From contig JANWWR010000153.1 of NCBI GenBank assembly GCA_025055835.1, positions 1 to 42,130 of the forward strand: a DNA stretch of 42,130 nt, written 5' to 3'. Under the pieces are notes generated by a model. That model was not told the origin of the DNA. It worked only from the letters and a program-made list of their open reading frames with translations, and did not search any database. The DNA is from Gemmatales bacterium (GTDB lineage: Bacteria > Planctomycetota > Planctomycetia > Gemmatales > HRBIN36). The position numbers were made by a program, and so were the translations under genes. Shown in pieces: positions 17,279-25,178 of this stretch (the stretch's first letter is position 1; each line of letters starts with the position of its first letter).

Positions 17279-17347
17279 TTCACGCATAGTTGATTCTTGA
17301 TGTCCCATGGTGGACTCCAACACGTTGGAAAACCCATTGTCCATTCC

Positions 17348-17434
17348 CACCGCTGACACCGCGGTGCCGAACACGCGTCGGGCGACACCCCGTGTCCCCA
17401 GCACCGCCGGACCAGCCGACAGCACTCAGTCGGC
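17348..17434 (+). promoter_or_regulatory. Structured 5' leader of rho with three small hairpins
   Basis: The 218 bp between coaE and rho hold three successive inverted repeats: CACCGC/GCGGTG (17348-17353 with 17361-17366), GACAC/GTGTC (17384-17388 with 17392-17396, flanked by G/C pairs), and GCCGAC/GTCGGC (17415-17420 with 17429-17434). A short frame starting at ATG 17307 runs through the leader and ends at TGA 17490-17492, overlapping the rho start by 8 bp. Rho genes are often autoregulated through their leaders, so this may be the control region. Confidence 0.45.
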
Positions 17435-17484
17435 CCGTGGTTCGATTCCCGTGTCAGCCCCTAGCCAAAAGGAGGAACACTATC

Positions 17485-19062
17485 ATGGCTGAAGAAACCC
17501 GCGGACGCCGTCTCATCACTCGGAGCCGCACTTCCCGAACCCGCACCTCGACCTCGGCTCCCACGCCGCCCGTGGATGCGGAGCAGGATGTTCGCAATGA
17601 ACCCGTGCCCTTCCGCCGTCCGGAACCGGACGAGGAGATCGTCACCTTCGACCGCGGCGAGGAACGCCGTCCCGCCGAGGGACCGTCCACGCCTGGCTCG
17701 AACGCTTCCACCACGCCGACGCCGCCTCCCCTCGACATCGAGGACGAGATCGGCTTCGACGAGGAAACCCATGCCCGCTACGAAGAGGTCAAGCGCGGCG
17801 GCACCTACATCACCGAGTTGCAGCAGATGACCATGCAGCAACTCCTCAAGACCGCCAAGGAAGAGGGGCTTCAGGACTACACCGGCCTGAAGAAGCAGGA
17901 CCTGATCTTCAAGATCCTCAAGGAGCGGGTCAAGCAGAATGGCTTGATGTTCGGCGAAGGCACGCTGGAAGTCCTGCCGGACGGCTTCGGCTTCCTGCGC
18001 AGCCCGGACTACAACTACCTGCCTTGCCCGGACGACATCTACATCTCGCCCAGCCAGATTCGCCGCTTCGGTCTGCGAACCGGGGCTGTCGTGTCCGGCC
18101 AGATTCGTCCGCCCAAGGAGAACGAACGCTACTTCGCCCTGCTTCGCGTCGAGGCGATCAACTACGAAGACCCCGACCTGCTCACTCAGAAGGTGGTCTT
18201 CGACGATCTCACGCCGCATCACCCGACCGAACGGCTGCGGCTGGAAACCGACCCGACGGAAATCAACATGCGGGTCGTGGACCTGATCACGCCCATCGGC
18301 AAGGGGCAGCGCGGGCTGATCGTCGCTCCGCCGCGAACCGGTAAGACGGTGCTGCTGCAGAAGATCGCCAACAGCATCCTCCGCAACCATCCCGAAGTGT
18401 ACGTGATGGTGCTGCTCATCGACGAGCGGCCGGAGGAAGTCACCGATATGGAGCGCAACGTCAAGGGACCGCGTTGCGAGGTCATCAGCTCGACCTTTGA
18501 CGAACCGGCCAGCCGGCATCTCCAGGTCAGCGAAATGGTCATCGAGAAGGCCAAGCGGCTTGTCGAGTACGGCAAGGATGTCGTCATCCTGCTTGACTCG
18601 ATCACCCGTCTGGCCCGGGCCTACAACACGGAAGTGCCCCACTCCGGGAAGATCCTCTCCGGTGGTGTCGATGCCAATGCCCTGCACAAGCCGAAGCGCT
18701 TCTTCGGAGCGGCCCGCGCCATCGAGGAAGGCGGCAGCCTGACCATCCTGGCCACCGCCCTCATCGACACCGGCAGCCGCATGGATGAGGTGATCTTCGA
18801 GGAGTTCAAGGGCACCGGCAACATGGAGCTGCACCTCGACCGGCGACTCGTGGACAAGCGAGTGTGGCCGGCCATCGATGTCAATCGCTCCGGCACCCGG
18901 AAAGAGGAACTGCTCCTGGATCCCGAAGAACTTCGCCGCATCTACATCCTCCGCAAGGTTCTCTCCGACATGAACCCGGTCGAGGCGATGGAACTGCTCG
19001 TCAATCGCATGAGCAAGACCAAGAGCAACGCCGAGTTCCTGATGAGCATGAACCTCGGATAA
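17485..19062 (+). CDS. rho: Transcription termination factor Rho
   Basis: 525 residues from ATG 17485, which follows AAAAGGAGG at proper distance. The frame stays open further upstream but without a ribosome site. The first about 95 residues are an Arg/Ser/Thr/Pro-rich, then acidic, extension. Then come the Rho N-terminal helices ([20 protein letters not shown]), the OB-fold RNA-binding domain ([20 protein letters not shown]), the Walker A P-loop VAPPRTGKT near residue 285, [12 protein letters not shown], and [12 protein letters not shown]. Rho is a hexameric RNA helicase that ends transcription. N-terminal insertions of this kind are known in GC-rich bacteria and can change RNA contacts. The gene is followed by a strong intrinsic terminator. 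Confidence 0.96.
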   Translation: MAEETRGRRLITRSRTSRTRTSTSAPTPPVDAEQDVRNEPVPFRRPEPDEEIVTFDRGEERRPAEGPSTPGSNASTTPTPPPLDIEDEIGFDEETHARYEEVKRGGTYITELQQMTMQQLLKTAKEEGLQDYTGLKKQDLIFKILKERVKQNGLMFGEGTLEVLPDGFGFLRSPDYNYLPCPDDIYISPSQIRRFGLRTGAVVSGQIRPPKENERYFALLRVEAINYEDPDLLTQKVVFDDLTPHHPTERLRLETDPTEINMRVVDLITPIGKGQRGLIVAPPRTGKTVLLQKIANSILRNHPEVYVMVLLIDERPEEVTDMERNVKGPRCEVISSTFDEPASRHLQVSEMVIEKAKRLVEYGKDVVILLDSITRLARAYNTEVPHSGKILSGGVDANALHKPKRFFGAARAIEEGGSLTILATALIDTGSRMDEVIFEEFKGTGNMELHLDRRLVDKRVWPAIDVNRSGTRKEELLLDPEELRRIYILRKVLSDMNPVEAMELLVNRMSKTKSNAEFLMSMNLG

Positions 19063-19115
19063 CCGGATGCGAAAGGCCGGTTAAAGCCGGATCGGGTGCG
19101 GTGACGGCAAACCTT

Positions 19116-19161
19116 CGTCAGCCTGTTTCGTCCCCACGGATGAAGCAGGCTGACGTTTTTT
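19116..19161 (+). terminator. Intrinsic terminator after rho
   Basis: CGTCAGCCTG (19116-19125) pairs perfectly with CAGGCTGACG (19146-19155), followed by six T (19156-19161). The loop is 20 nt. It lies about 55 bp after the rho stop and just before the next gene. Confidence 0.85.
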
Positions 19162-19183
19162 CCACGTTGCGGAGCGGATCGAG

Positions 19184-19966
19184 ATGGACCTGCAACTGTC
19201 CGACAAAGTCTGCGTCGTGACCGGCGGTGCCTCCGGCATCGGCCTGGCTGTTGTCGAACTGCTTGCCGCCGAGGGAGCAACCGTCTGGATCGTGGACCGG
19301 GACGCTGTCGCCGCAACCGATGCGGTTCGCCGTCTGACCCGGGCTGGCGGGTCGGTCCGCGAGGTGGTCGCCGATCTGACCGATCCCGAGCAATGCCGCG
19401 GGGCCGCCGAGGCGATCCTTCTGGCCCATAGCCGGGTCGATGGGCTGGTCAACAACGCCGGCGTCAACGACGGGGTGGGTTTGCTCAACGGCGACGTGCC
19501 AAAGTTTGTCGCCTCCTTGCATCGCAACCTGATCCACTATTACGAGATGACCCGGCTGCTGCTTCCGGGTTTGCGAGCTTTCCGGGGAGCCATTGTCAAC
19601 ATCGTGTCCAAGGTGGCCGAGACAGGGCAGGGCGGGACGTCGGCCTACGCGGCCGCCAACGGCGGACGGGCGGCCCTGACCCGGGAATGGGCTGTCGAGC
19701 TGGCCCCGCATGGCATTCGCGTCAATGCCGTGGTCGTGGCCGAGTGCTTTACGCCGATGTACCAGCGTTGGCTGGCAGCGCAGCCAGACCCGGAGGCAGC
19801 CCAACGTCACATCGAGCAGCGCATTCCCCTGGGACATCGGATGACCAGGCCGGAGGAAATCGCCGCTGCCGTCGCCTTCCTGCTTTCCCCCCGCTCCAGC
19901 CACACCACGGGGCAACTGATCCATGTGGACGGCGGCTACGTCCATCTTGACCGTCGGATGACGTGA
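19184..19966 (+). CDS. SDR oxidoreductase, L-fucose-dehydrogenase-like, lacking the catalytic lysine
   Basis: A 260-residue classical short-chain dehydrogenase: cofactor loop TGGASGIG (13-20), NNAG (90-93), active-site Ser142 in IVNIVSK, and Tyr155. The expected YxxxK reads Y155-A-A-A-N159, so the catalytic lysine is replaced by Asn (codon AAC at 19658-19660). Segments such as VASLHRNLIHYYEM and PRSSHTTGQLIHVDGGY resemble the L-fucose dehydrogenase group. Fold and cofactor site are intact. The missing lysine suggests low or altered activity, or another role. It starts 22 bp after the rho terminator and so probably has its own promoter, not identified. Confidence 0.85.
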   Translation: MDLQLSDKVCVVTGGASGIGLAVVELLAAEGATVWIVDRDAVAATDAVRRLTRAGGSVREVVADLTDPEQCRGAAEAILLAHSRVDGLVNNAGVNDGVGLLNGDVPKFVASLHRNLIHYYEMTRLLLPGLRAFRGAIVNIVSKVAETGQGGTSAYAAANGGRAALTREWAVELAPHGIRVNAVVVAECFTPMYQRWLAAQPDPEAAQRHIEQRIPLGHRMTRPEEIAAAVAFLLSPRSSHTTGQLIHVDGGYVHLDRRMT

Positions 19967-20161
19967 GAAATGAGTACGGCATCGTGCCTGCCCAAGGAGC
20001 GATGAAAACGGTCGGACAGACTGTACCGGATCCACAAGCGGTATCGCCCCGCCATCCGGCAGGGTTTTCCCTGGTCTTGACGGAGAGGGTCGGGTACACT
20101 TGCCGATAGCGGGTAGGTTGGCTCAACGACTCGCAGCACGTCTTTTCAAGGGGTAGTTTCC

Positions 20162-21457
20162 ATGATTCGGTTGGCTGTCCTCGGGTGCTTGCTGATGCTC
20201 CTGTCGAGCCTGTTACCGACGGCACACGCTCAGGATTCGACCCTGGACGAAGCGCAAAAGCGACGCAAGATCGAAGCCGAACGGCTCGAAATGGAAATCC
20301 GCAATGCCCTTGCCGAGGCCGACAAAATCAAGGCCTCCGAACCGTCCAGGGCTGTGCAGATCCTCGAAGCGGCCCTGGAAAAGCTGAGCGCGAACACCGC
20401 CCTGAGCATTGCTCAGACGGCCACCCTCCGCGTCACCCTCAAAGATCGGATTGAGGCAATCAAGTCGGGTCGGGCCAAGGCCGAGGCAGAGCAGGCCGAG
20501 GGCCGGAATCGGCTCGCTGAACTGGATCGCCGTCTGGCTCGCTTGCAGGCCCAGGCGGAGCGCGACGAGGCCCTGCGGCGCGACCTGGCCATCGTTAAGG
20601 ACTTGATGGCTCGCGGCAAACTGGCCGAGGCTGCCAGGCTTTCCGAGGAACTCGCCCAACGTCACTCGGACAATCCCGCGGCCGGTCAACAGCGGCAGGT
20701 GGCGGGCTTGGGCGAACGGGTCCGGGAGGCCTACCGCATCACGGAGGAAAAAGCCGGGGCGTCCGTGTCGGCCCTGAACGACGTGGCCCGCAGCGGCATC
20801 CCGCCAGCCGGGGACATTGTGTATCCCCCCAAGGAAAAATGGGACAAGCTGACCCGCGACCGCAAGAAGTTCCTGGAAATCCCGATGACCGAGCGGGAGA
20901 AGCAGATTGTCGCAATCCTCAACTCCGAGATTCCCACGCCGACTGAGCTGCGCGACATTACCTTCCGCAAGTTCCTTGACGATTTCCAGAAGGAAACCGG
21001 CTTGCCCGTGCTGGTCAACCAGGCGGCCCTGAAAGACCTCGGCATCGACTACGAGAACACCTTCACCATCTCCTTGCCGCGAAAAGTTACCCGCCGGTCG
21101 TTGCTCCGCACCGCCTTGGCTGAGCTGGGACTGACCTATGTGATCCGCAACGAAACCATTGAGATCATGGACGTCGAGCGGGCCAAGAACTGCATGACCG
21201 TTCGGGTGATTCCGATCGATGACTTGCTGCTGGGCTTTGGTGGTCTTGCTCCGCCGATTCTGCCCAACGGGAATGCCAACACCAGCGGTAAGACGCCGAT
21301 AGATCTGCTTATCGACATGATCCAGGACACCATCGAGCCGCTCAGCTGGCAAAAATACAACGGCCCGGGCAGCATCACCTACTACGCGCCGCAGCGGGCA
21401 CTTATCATCCGCAACTCGGCCGAGGTCATCAACATGATCGGCGGTCGGACTCGGTAG
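20162..21457 (+). CDS. Secreted coiled-coil protein with a secretin-N-like C-terminal domain
   Basis: 431 residues. The N-terminus MIRLAVLGCLLMLLSSLLPTAHA is a signal peptide with cleavage likely after AHA. Residues about 25-200 are charged and helical, rich in Glu, Arg, Lys and Ala, and probably form a coiled coil. The C-terminal half holds TFRKFLDDFQKETGLPVLVN, KVTRRSLLRTALAELGLTYVIR and ITYYAPQRALIIRNSAEV. This order resembles the small STN/secretin N-terminal fold found in secretins and TonB receptors. Ribosome site AAGGGG lies 8-9 nt before ATG. The protein should be periplasmic. It is followed by an intrinsic terminator. No exact family is recognised. Confidence 0.72.
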   Translation: MIRLAVLGCLLMLLSSLLPTAHAQDSTLDEAQKRRKIEAERLEMEIRNALAEADKIKASEPSRAVQILEAALEKLSANTALSIAQTATLRVTLKDRIEAIKSGRAKAEAEQAEGRNRLAELDRRLARLQAQAERDEALRRDLAIVKDLMARGKLAEAARLSEELAQRHSDNPAAGQQRQVAGLGERVREAYRITEEKAGASVSALNDVARSGIPPAGDIVYPPKEKWDKLTRDRKKFLEIPMTEREKQIVAILNSEIPTPTELRDITFRKFLDDFQKETGLPVLVNQAALKDLGIDYENTFTISLPRKVTRRSLLRTALAELGLTYVIRNETIEIMDVERAKNCMTVRVIPIDDLLLGFGGLAPPILPNGNANTSGKTPIDLLIDMIQDTIEPLSWQKYNGPGSITYYAPQRALIIRNSAEVINMIGGRTR

Positions 21458-21496
21458 GGGCGAATCCTCGCTCCTTTGGTCGATGACGCATCCCCG

Positions 21497-21526
21497 CCCC
21501 CGGCCCACCACCGGGGGTTGTTGTTT
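21497..21526 (+). terminator. Intrinsic terminator after the coiled-coil protein gene
   Basis: CCCCCGG (21497-21503) pairs with CCGGGGG (21511-21517) across a 7-nt loop, followed by TTGTTGTTT. It ends 13 bp before the cupin start, which supports the ATG at 21539 over upstream in-frame starts. Confidence 0.75.
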
Positions 21527-21538
21527 GAGGGCCGAGTC

Positions 21539-21868
21539 ATGCTCGATTACTTTCCCAACCTCGAAACTGCCCCCCGACGGGAAATCTTTCCCGGGGTCTA
21601 CATCCGCACTTGCTCCTTGGATCGAGTCATGTTGTCTCTGGTCGATCTGGAACCCGGCAGCGTAGTACCGGAACACCATCATCCCCACGAACAGATGGGC
21701 TATTGGCTCCGGGGAAAGGCCCGCTTCACCATCGGCGGCGACGTGCGGATCATCGAGCCGGGACAGTGGTATCGCATTCCCTCAAACGTGCCCCACAAGG
21801 TCGAAGTGCTCCACGAACCCGCCCAGGCCCTCGACGTTTTCTCGCCTCCCCGAGAGGAGTACCGCTGA
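21539..21868 (+). CDS. Single-domain cupin protein
   Basis: A 109-residue cupin. The first motif EHHHPHEQMGYWLRGKARF (45-63) gives the metal-binding His cluster, and IEPGQWYRIPSNVPHKVEV (72-90) gives the second motif with His86. Such proteins bind a metal and act as small-molecule enzymes or sensors; no substrate can be inferred. ATG 21539 is chosen because a terminator hairpin occupies the upstream in-frame extension; its ribosome site is weak. The gene converges on a small unknown gene, 17 bp away. Confidence 0.82.
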   Translation: MLDYFPNLETAPRREIFPGVYIRTCSLDRVMLSLVDLEPGSVVPEHHHPHEQMGYWLRGKARFTIGGDVRIIEPGQWYRIPSNVPHKVEVLHEPAQALDVFSPPREEYR

Positions 21869-21885
21869 CGCTCCCGGCCGCAGCT

Positions 21886-22173
21886 TCATGCGGCGGAGTC
21901 AGCTCCCTCCGTCGTACCCGGTTTCGGCAAATCTTCGATTCCGACGACGTGAGCCAGGGCTACCCTGAGGAGGCGATCGTACAACTGAGGATCCTCCGCA
22001 CTGGGGTAGCCGATGGTCAGGTCCCGCTGGCCTACCAGAACGAGATCGGGGTGATTAATGTCGAACCGAAGCCCTTCGCTGACAACCAGGCGGAAAGGCC
22101 GGAAGGGCCGCTCTCGCAGTCGCGCTTGGATGTCTTTGGGTCGAAGCATGGCCAGTCCCCCGTCGGTTTCCAT
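21886..22173 (-). CDS. Small conserved unknown protein, copy B
   Basis: A 95-residue protein; ATG 22173 has GGGAGG five nt upstream, with ATG 22149 as the alternative. It is a paralogue of the protein at 10049-10312. Shared elements are DIQARLRERPFRPFR, NHPDLVLVGQR, IGYPSAEDP, RVALAHV and IEDLPKP. The segment RFDINHPD corresponds to TYDVYHPD in copy A. There is no signal peptide or membrane segment. Divergent to it is the HicB-like gene, with a perfect inverted repeat between them. The function is unknown; the repeated occurrence suggests a lineage-specific family. Confidence 0.72.
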   Translation of the reverse strand: METDGGLAMLRPKDIQARLRERPFRPFRLVVSEGLRFDINHPDLVLVGQRDLTIGYPSAEDPQLYDRLLRVALAHVVGIEDLPKPGTTEGADSAA

Positions 22174-22199
22174 CGATGCCTCCCGGCCCGGGTTCTCCA

Positions 22200-22220
22200 G
22201 CATGGGATTTTAACCCATGC
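22200..22220. promoter_or_regulatory. Perfect inverted repeat between divergent genes
   Basis: GCATGGG (22200-22206) and CCCATGC (22214-22220) flank the A/T-rich centre ATTTTAA. It lies 27 bp upstream of the minus-strand unknown gene and 71 bp upstream of the HicB-like gene. It could be an operator for either gene; no U-run suggests termination. Confidence 0.4.
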
Positions 22221-22290
22221 CATCCAACTGGTGAACATTCGAGAAACAGTCTAGAATCACTTGGACGCATTTCGTCAGGGAGATGAAAAA

Positions 22291-22458
22291 ATGAATCGGG
22301 AGTTCGACGTGGTTGTAGAGCGGGATGAGGAGGGGTGGTATGTCGCTTCTGTTCCAGCTCTGCCGGGATGTCATACTCAAGCGCGATCGCTGGACGAACT
22401 CATGGAGAGAGTACGCGAGGCGATTGCCTTGTACCTCGAGGCTGAAGCTGCTCTGTAA
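22291..22458 (+). CDS. HicB-like (UPF0150) small protein without HicA partner
   Basis: A 55-residue protein from ATG 22291, preceded by GGGAGA. It is the partial RNase-H-like fold of HicB antitoxins: FDVVVERDEEGWYVASVPALPGC, then TQARSLDELMERVREAIALYLE. Full HicB proteins are usually longer and carry a DNA-binding C-terminus, absent here. No HicA toxin (small dsRNA-binding fold with a conserved His) is found in the about 90 bp on either side or in the adjacent genes. It may be an orphan antitoxin or a stand-alone regulator. The family call is confident, the role is not. Confidence 0.8.
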   Translation: MNREFDVVVERDEEGWYVASVPALPGCHTQARSLDELMERVREAIALYLEAEAAL

Positions 22459-22552
22459 ACGCCCCCGTCCGTATTGCCTGTAGCACAGCAACGTCGGAGC
22501 GGCCGCTCGGATGTGAAGAACATATGACCGCAACTCAACGAGGAGCTTGGTC

Positions 22553-22801
22553 ATGCGAAATGATAATTCATCATCGGACAGGGGACGGGGGGCGTTTCTG
22601 GCCCTGGTGCTGGGCAGTCTGGCCGGGCTGGCGGGGCTGATCTTCCTCGTCTTCGTCACGAACGGCTTCTTCGCCTGGGTGATTTTGATCGGGCTGGGTA
22701 TCACCTTGTTCATGGGGTTGCACTACATTTTGTGGGGGAGGAGTTTCGAGCAAAGCGTCGCCGCCGAACGCGCGGCCCTGCTGGACAGCGACGAGGATTG
22801 A
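22553..22801 (+). CDS. Small two-helix membrane protein
   Basis: An 82-residue protein from ATG 22553 with GAGGAG seven nt upstream. A charged N-terminus precedes two hydrophobic helices, FLALVLGSLAGLAGLIFLVF and FFAWVILIGLGITLFMGLHY. An acidic C-terminal tail ends LLDSDED. The dehydrogenase gene starts 33 bp further on. No family is recognised; its size suggests a membrane accessory or regulatory peptide. Confidence 0.68.
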   Translation: MRNDNSSSDRGRGAFLALVLGSLAGLAGLIFLVFVTNGFFAWVILIGLGITLFMGLHYILWGRSFEQSVAAERAALLDSDED

Positions 22802-22834
22802 TCCGCGGAATTTCGCCTTAAGGAGAAGTCGCCG

Positions 22835-23860
22835 ATGCGTGCCGTGGCCTTTGCCCGTCATGGCGGTCCGGAAGTGCTGGAGCTCATGGACCTGCCCAAG
22901 CCCGCCATCGCCGACGATGAGGTGCTGGTCCAGGTCAAAGCCTGCGCCCTGAACCATCTCGACGTCTGGGTCCGCAAGGGCATCGGCACGAAGATTCCCA
23001 TGCCGCACATCGGCGGGTGCGAAACGGCAGGGGTGGTGGTCGAGGTCGGTAGCCGGGTCGCCAAGGTCCGGGTCGGCGACCGCGTGTTGATCTCTCCCGG
23101 CCAATCCTGCGGCCGATGTGCGTGGTGCAATCAAAGCCTCGACAGCCTCTGTCCCGAGTTCATCATCGCCGGGCATCAGACCCAGGGCGGTTTCGCGGAA
23201 TATGCCAAGGCCCGAGAGTGGGATGTGATCCCGATCAGCGACGCCTGGTCCTTTGCCGAGTGGGCGGCCATCCCGCTGACGTTTGTGACCGCCTGGAACA
23301 TGCTTCATCATCGGGCCGGTCTGCGGGCGGGAGATACGGTGCTGATCATGGGAGCGGCCAGCGGCGTCGGCGTGGCCGGGATTCAGATCGCCCGTCATGC
23401 CGGGGCCAGGGTCATTGCCGTGGCCGGGTCCGACGAAAAGCTGCGCAAGGCCGCTGAACTCGGCGCGGAAGTCCTCATCAATTACCAGACGACCGACATC
23501 GCCAAGGCCGTGCGGGAGGCGACCAAGGGCGAGGGAGTGGACATCGTCTTCGAGCACGTCGGGGCGGCCCAGTGGACCTCGGCCCTGAAATGCCTGCGGA
23601 AAAATGGTCGGCTCGTGACCTGCGGCGCGACCACCGGGCCGAAGGTGGAAATTGATCTGCGGTTTTTCTTCACGCAGCAACTGGTAGTGACCGGGGCCTA
23701 CATGGGCAGCCGCAGCGAGCTGCTGCGTTGTCTGGACCTGGTTGAACGGCGAGTCTTCCGTCCGGTGGTGGACACGGTCTTTCCGCTGGAAGACCTGCGC
23801 AAGGCGCAGGAGCGGATGGAACAGCGGGCGGTGTGTGGCAAACTGGTCGTGACGCCCTGA
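22835..23860 (+). CDS. Medium-chain zinc-type dehydrogenase/quinone oxidoreductase
   Basis: A 341-residue MDR protein with AAGGAGA upstream of ATG 22835. The structural zinc lobe is complete: C92, C95, C98, C106. The nucleotide loop is GAASGVGVAGIQIARHAGA. The usual catalytic zinc ligands are altered: the Cys of the GxCHxD block is Asn40 in CALNHLD, and the GHE block reads GCE (Cys62). It is therefore likely an NAD(P)H-dependent oxidoreductase of quinone-reductase type rather than a zinc alcohol dehydrogenase. The substrate is unknown. Confidence 0.86.
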   Translation: MRAVAFARHGGPEVLELMDLPKPAIADDEVLVQVKACALNHLDVWVRKGIGTKIPMPHIGGCETAGVVVEVGSRVAKVRVGDRVLISPGQSCGRCAWCNQSLDSLCPEFIIAGHQTQGGFAEYAKAREWDVIPISDAWSFAEWAAIPLTFVTAWNMLHHRAGLRAGDTVLIMGAASGVGVAGIQIARHAGARVIAVAGSDEKLRKAAELGAEVLINYQTTDIAKAVREATKGEGVDIVFEHVGAAQWTSALKCLRKNGRLVTCGATTGPKVEIDLRFFFTQQLVVTGAYMGSRSELLRCLDLVERRVFRPVVDTVFPLEDLRKAQERMEQRAVCGKLVVTP

Positions 23861-23876
23861 TCGTGCGGACTGGCGA

Positions 23877-23901
23877 AAGGACTCAGAGGCTGACAGTCCT
23901 T
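23877..23901 (+). other. Small inverted repeat after the dehydrogenase gene
   Basis: AAGGACT (23877-23883) and AGTCCTT (23895-23901) with an 11-nt loop, 17 bp after the stop. There is no T-run. A second hairpin, CAATCG/CGATTG with loop CCAG, follows at 23934-23949. Either could mark the transcript end. Confidence 0.3.
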
Positions 23902-23946
23902 GCGGCATGGACCGGGAGAGGTGTGACGGCCACCAATCGCCAGCGA

Positions 23947-23975
23947 TTGCGTCCCGATTCGACCGCCGTTAGGAT
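23947..23975 (+). promoter_or_regulatory. Candidate promoter for the site-2 protease gene
   Basis: TTGCGT (23947-23952), 17-bp spacer, TAGGAT (23970-23975). A start of transcription near 23982 would exclude the in-frame GTG at 23979 as translation start and favour ATG 24024. Confidence 0.45.
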
Positions 23976-24023
23976 GGGGTGAGCAACGGCTTCCGTAGTA
24001 CCTGTGGTTTTGATTGTACTGCC

Positions 24024-25115
24024 ATGCGCGACCTGCTGACCTGGTCGATTCCCGTAGGACGGATGTTCGGCATCACCATCCGTCTGCACGTCCTTCTGTA
24101 TCTTCCATTCCTCGTCATGATGATCGGCCGGGGCTTCGCCAAGGGCTACGGTTGGGAGGCCTTGCAGATCCAGGTGTTGTTGTTTGTCTCGGTGCTGTTG
24201 CACGAGTTCGGCCACTGCTTCGCCGCGCGCCAGGTGGGAGGCGATGCTCACGACATTCTCATGTGGCCCCTGGGCGGCTTGGCGTATGTGGACGTGCCCC
24301 ATACTCCTCGGGCCAACCTCATCACCACGCTTTGGGGACCGCTGGTCAATCTGACCCTGTGCGCCGGCGTCGGGCTGGCCCTGGTCCTGGCGGCTGGTCT
24401 GCTGCCGCCGCTGAACCCGTTCTGGAGTCCGGTCGTTCTCGTCGGCAATCCCGTCACCGTTCGGACGGATTACCTGTACAGCCTTGCCGAGGGCCGCTGG
24501 GTCAGCGACCTGGGTTTCTTCACGACGATAACAGCCCGGTTCTTTTACCTGAATTGGCTGCTCTTTCTCTTCAACATGCTTCTGGTGGGCTTTCCGCTCG
24601 ACGCGGGGCGTCTGCTTCAATCCATTTTGTGGGTGTATGTCGGCTTCCGCCGAGCGACGCAGATCGTGATCTACTGCGGCTATGGCGTGGCGGCAGTCCT
24701 GGCAGCCTACTGCTTCATCACGATGGAGGGCGAAGACGTTCCCGCGAAGCTGATCCTGTTCAGTCTCGCATTCTTCATCGTGGCCAGTTGCTATCAACAG
24801 GCGAAACTTCTGGAAGCGGGCATGCTTGGCGACGAAACGCTGCTCGGCTACGACTTCTCGCAGGGCTATACGAGCCTGGAGCGCAGCGAGCCGCCCCCAC
24901 GCCGTCGCAAGCCGAACTTCATCCAACGCTGGCTGCAACGGCGGGCCGAACGCCGTCGGCAGAAGGAGGAAGAGCAGCGGCTTGCCGAGGAGCAGCGGCT
25001 CGATGAACTGCTGGCCAAGGTGCAGCGGCACGGCAAGGACGCCTTGACGCCGGAAGAACTGCGCTTCCTCGAGCGTGTCAGCGCCCGCTATCGCAGCCAA
25101 CGCCATCGCTCCTGA
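24024..25115 (+). CDS. Site-2 protease family (M50) metallopeptidase with charged C-terminal tail
   Basis: 363 residues from ATG 24024. The zinc motif HEFGH is at 60-64 in a membrane helix, and the second active-site block NMLLVGFPLDAGR has Asn184 and Asp193. About six membrane segments are visible, and no PDZ domain is seen. After the last membrane helix a soluble tail (about 275-363) is very rich in Arg, Glu and Gln and ends in DELLAKVQRHGKDALTPEEL plus RFLERVS. This resembles the short helical tail (DUF6576-like) found on some rhomboid proteases. The enzyme should cleave membrane-bound substrates within the inner membrane; targets are unknown. Confidence 0.87.
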   Translation: MRDLLTWSIPVGRMFGITIRLHVLLYLPFLVMMIGRGFAKGYGWEALQIQVLLFVSVLLHEFGHCFAARQVGGDAHDILMWPLGGLAYVDVPHTPRANLITTLWGPLVNLTLCAGVGLALVLAAGLLPPLNPFWSPVVLVGNPVTVRTDYLYSLAEGRWVSDLGFFTTITARFFYLNWLLFLFNMLLVGFPLDAGRLLQSILWVYVGFRRATQIVIYCGYGVAAVLAAYCFITMEGEDVPAKLILFSLAFFIVASCYQQAKLLEAGMLGDETLLGYDFSQGYTSLERSEPPPRRRKPNFIQRWLQRRAERRRQKEEEQRLAEEQRLDELLAKVQRHGKDALTPEELRFLERVSARYRSQRHRS

Positions 25116-25178
25116 TCGCTTCCTCCTGGCCTGCCTTGTCTCGCCGAGGCCTTGCTCGAAAGATATGCTTGTCCCCGA

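Noticed and set aside
17440-17470. TTCGATT within the rho leader resembling a tRNA T loop
   Set aside because: The flanking bases do not form a 5-bp T stem and no acceptor, D or anticodon arm fits upstream.
17290-17484. N-terminal extension of Rho by 65 codons
   Set aside because: The frame is open, but ATG 17485 has a strong AAAAGGAGG site and the upstream stretch is hairpin-rich leader with no ribosome site.
17461-18834. Long minus-strand frame opposite rho
   Set aside because: Antisense shadow of rho with no motif.
22459-22552. Possible HicA toxin next to the HicB-like gene
   Set aside because: Too short, and no HicA-like residues in any frame; only a GAGCGGCCGCTC palindrome is seen.
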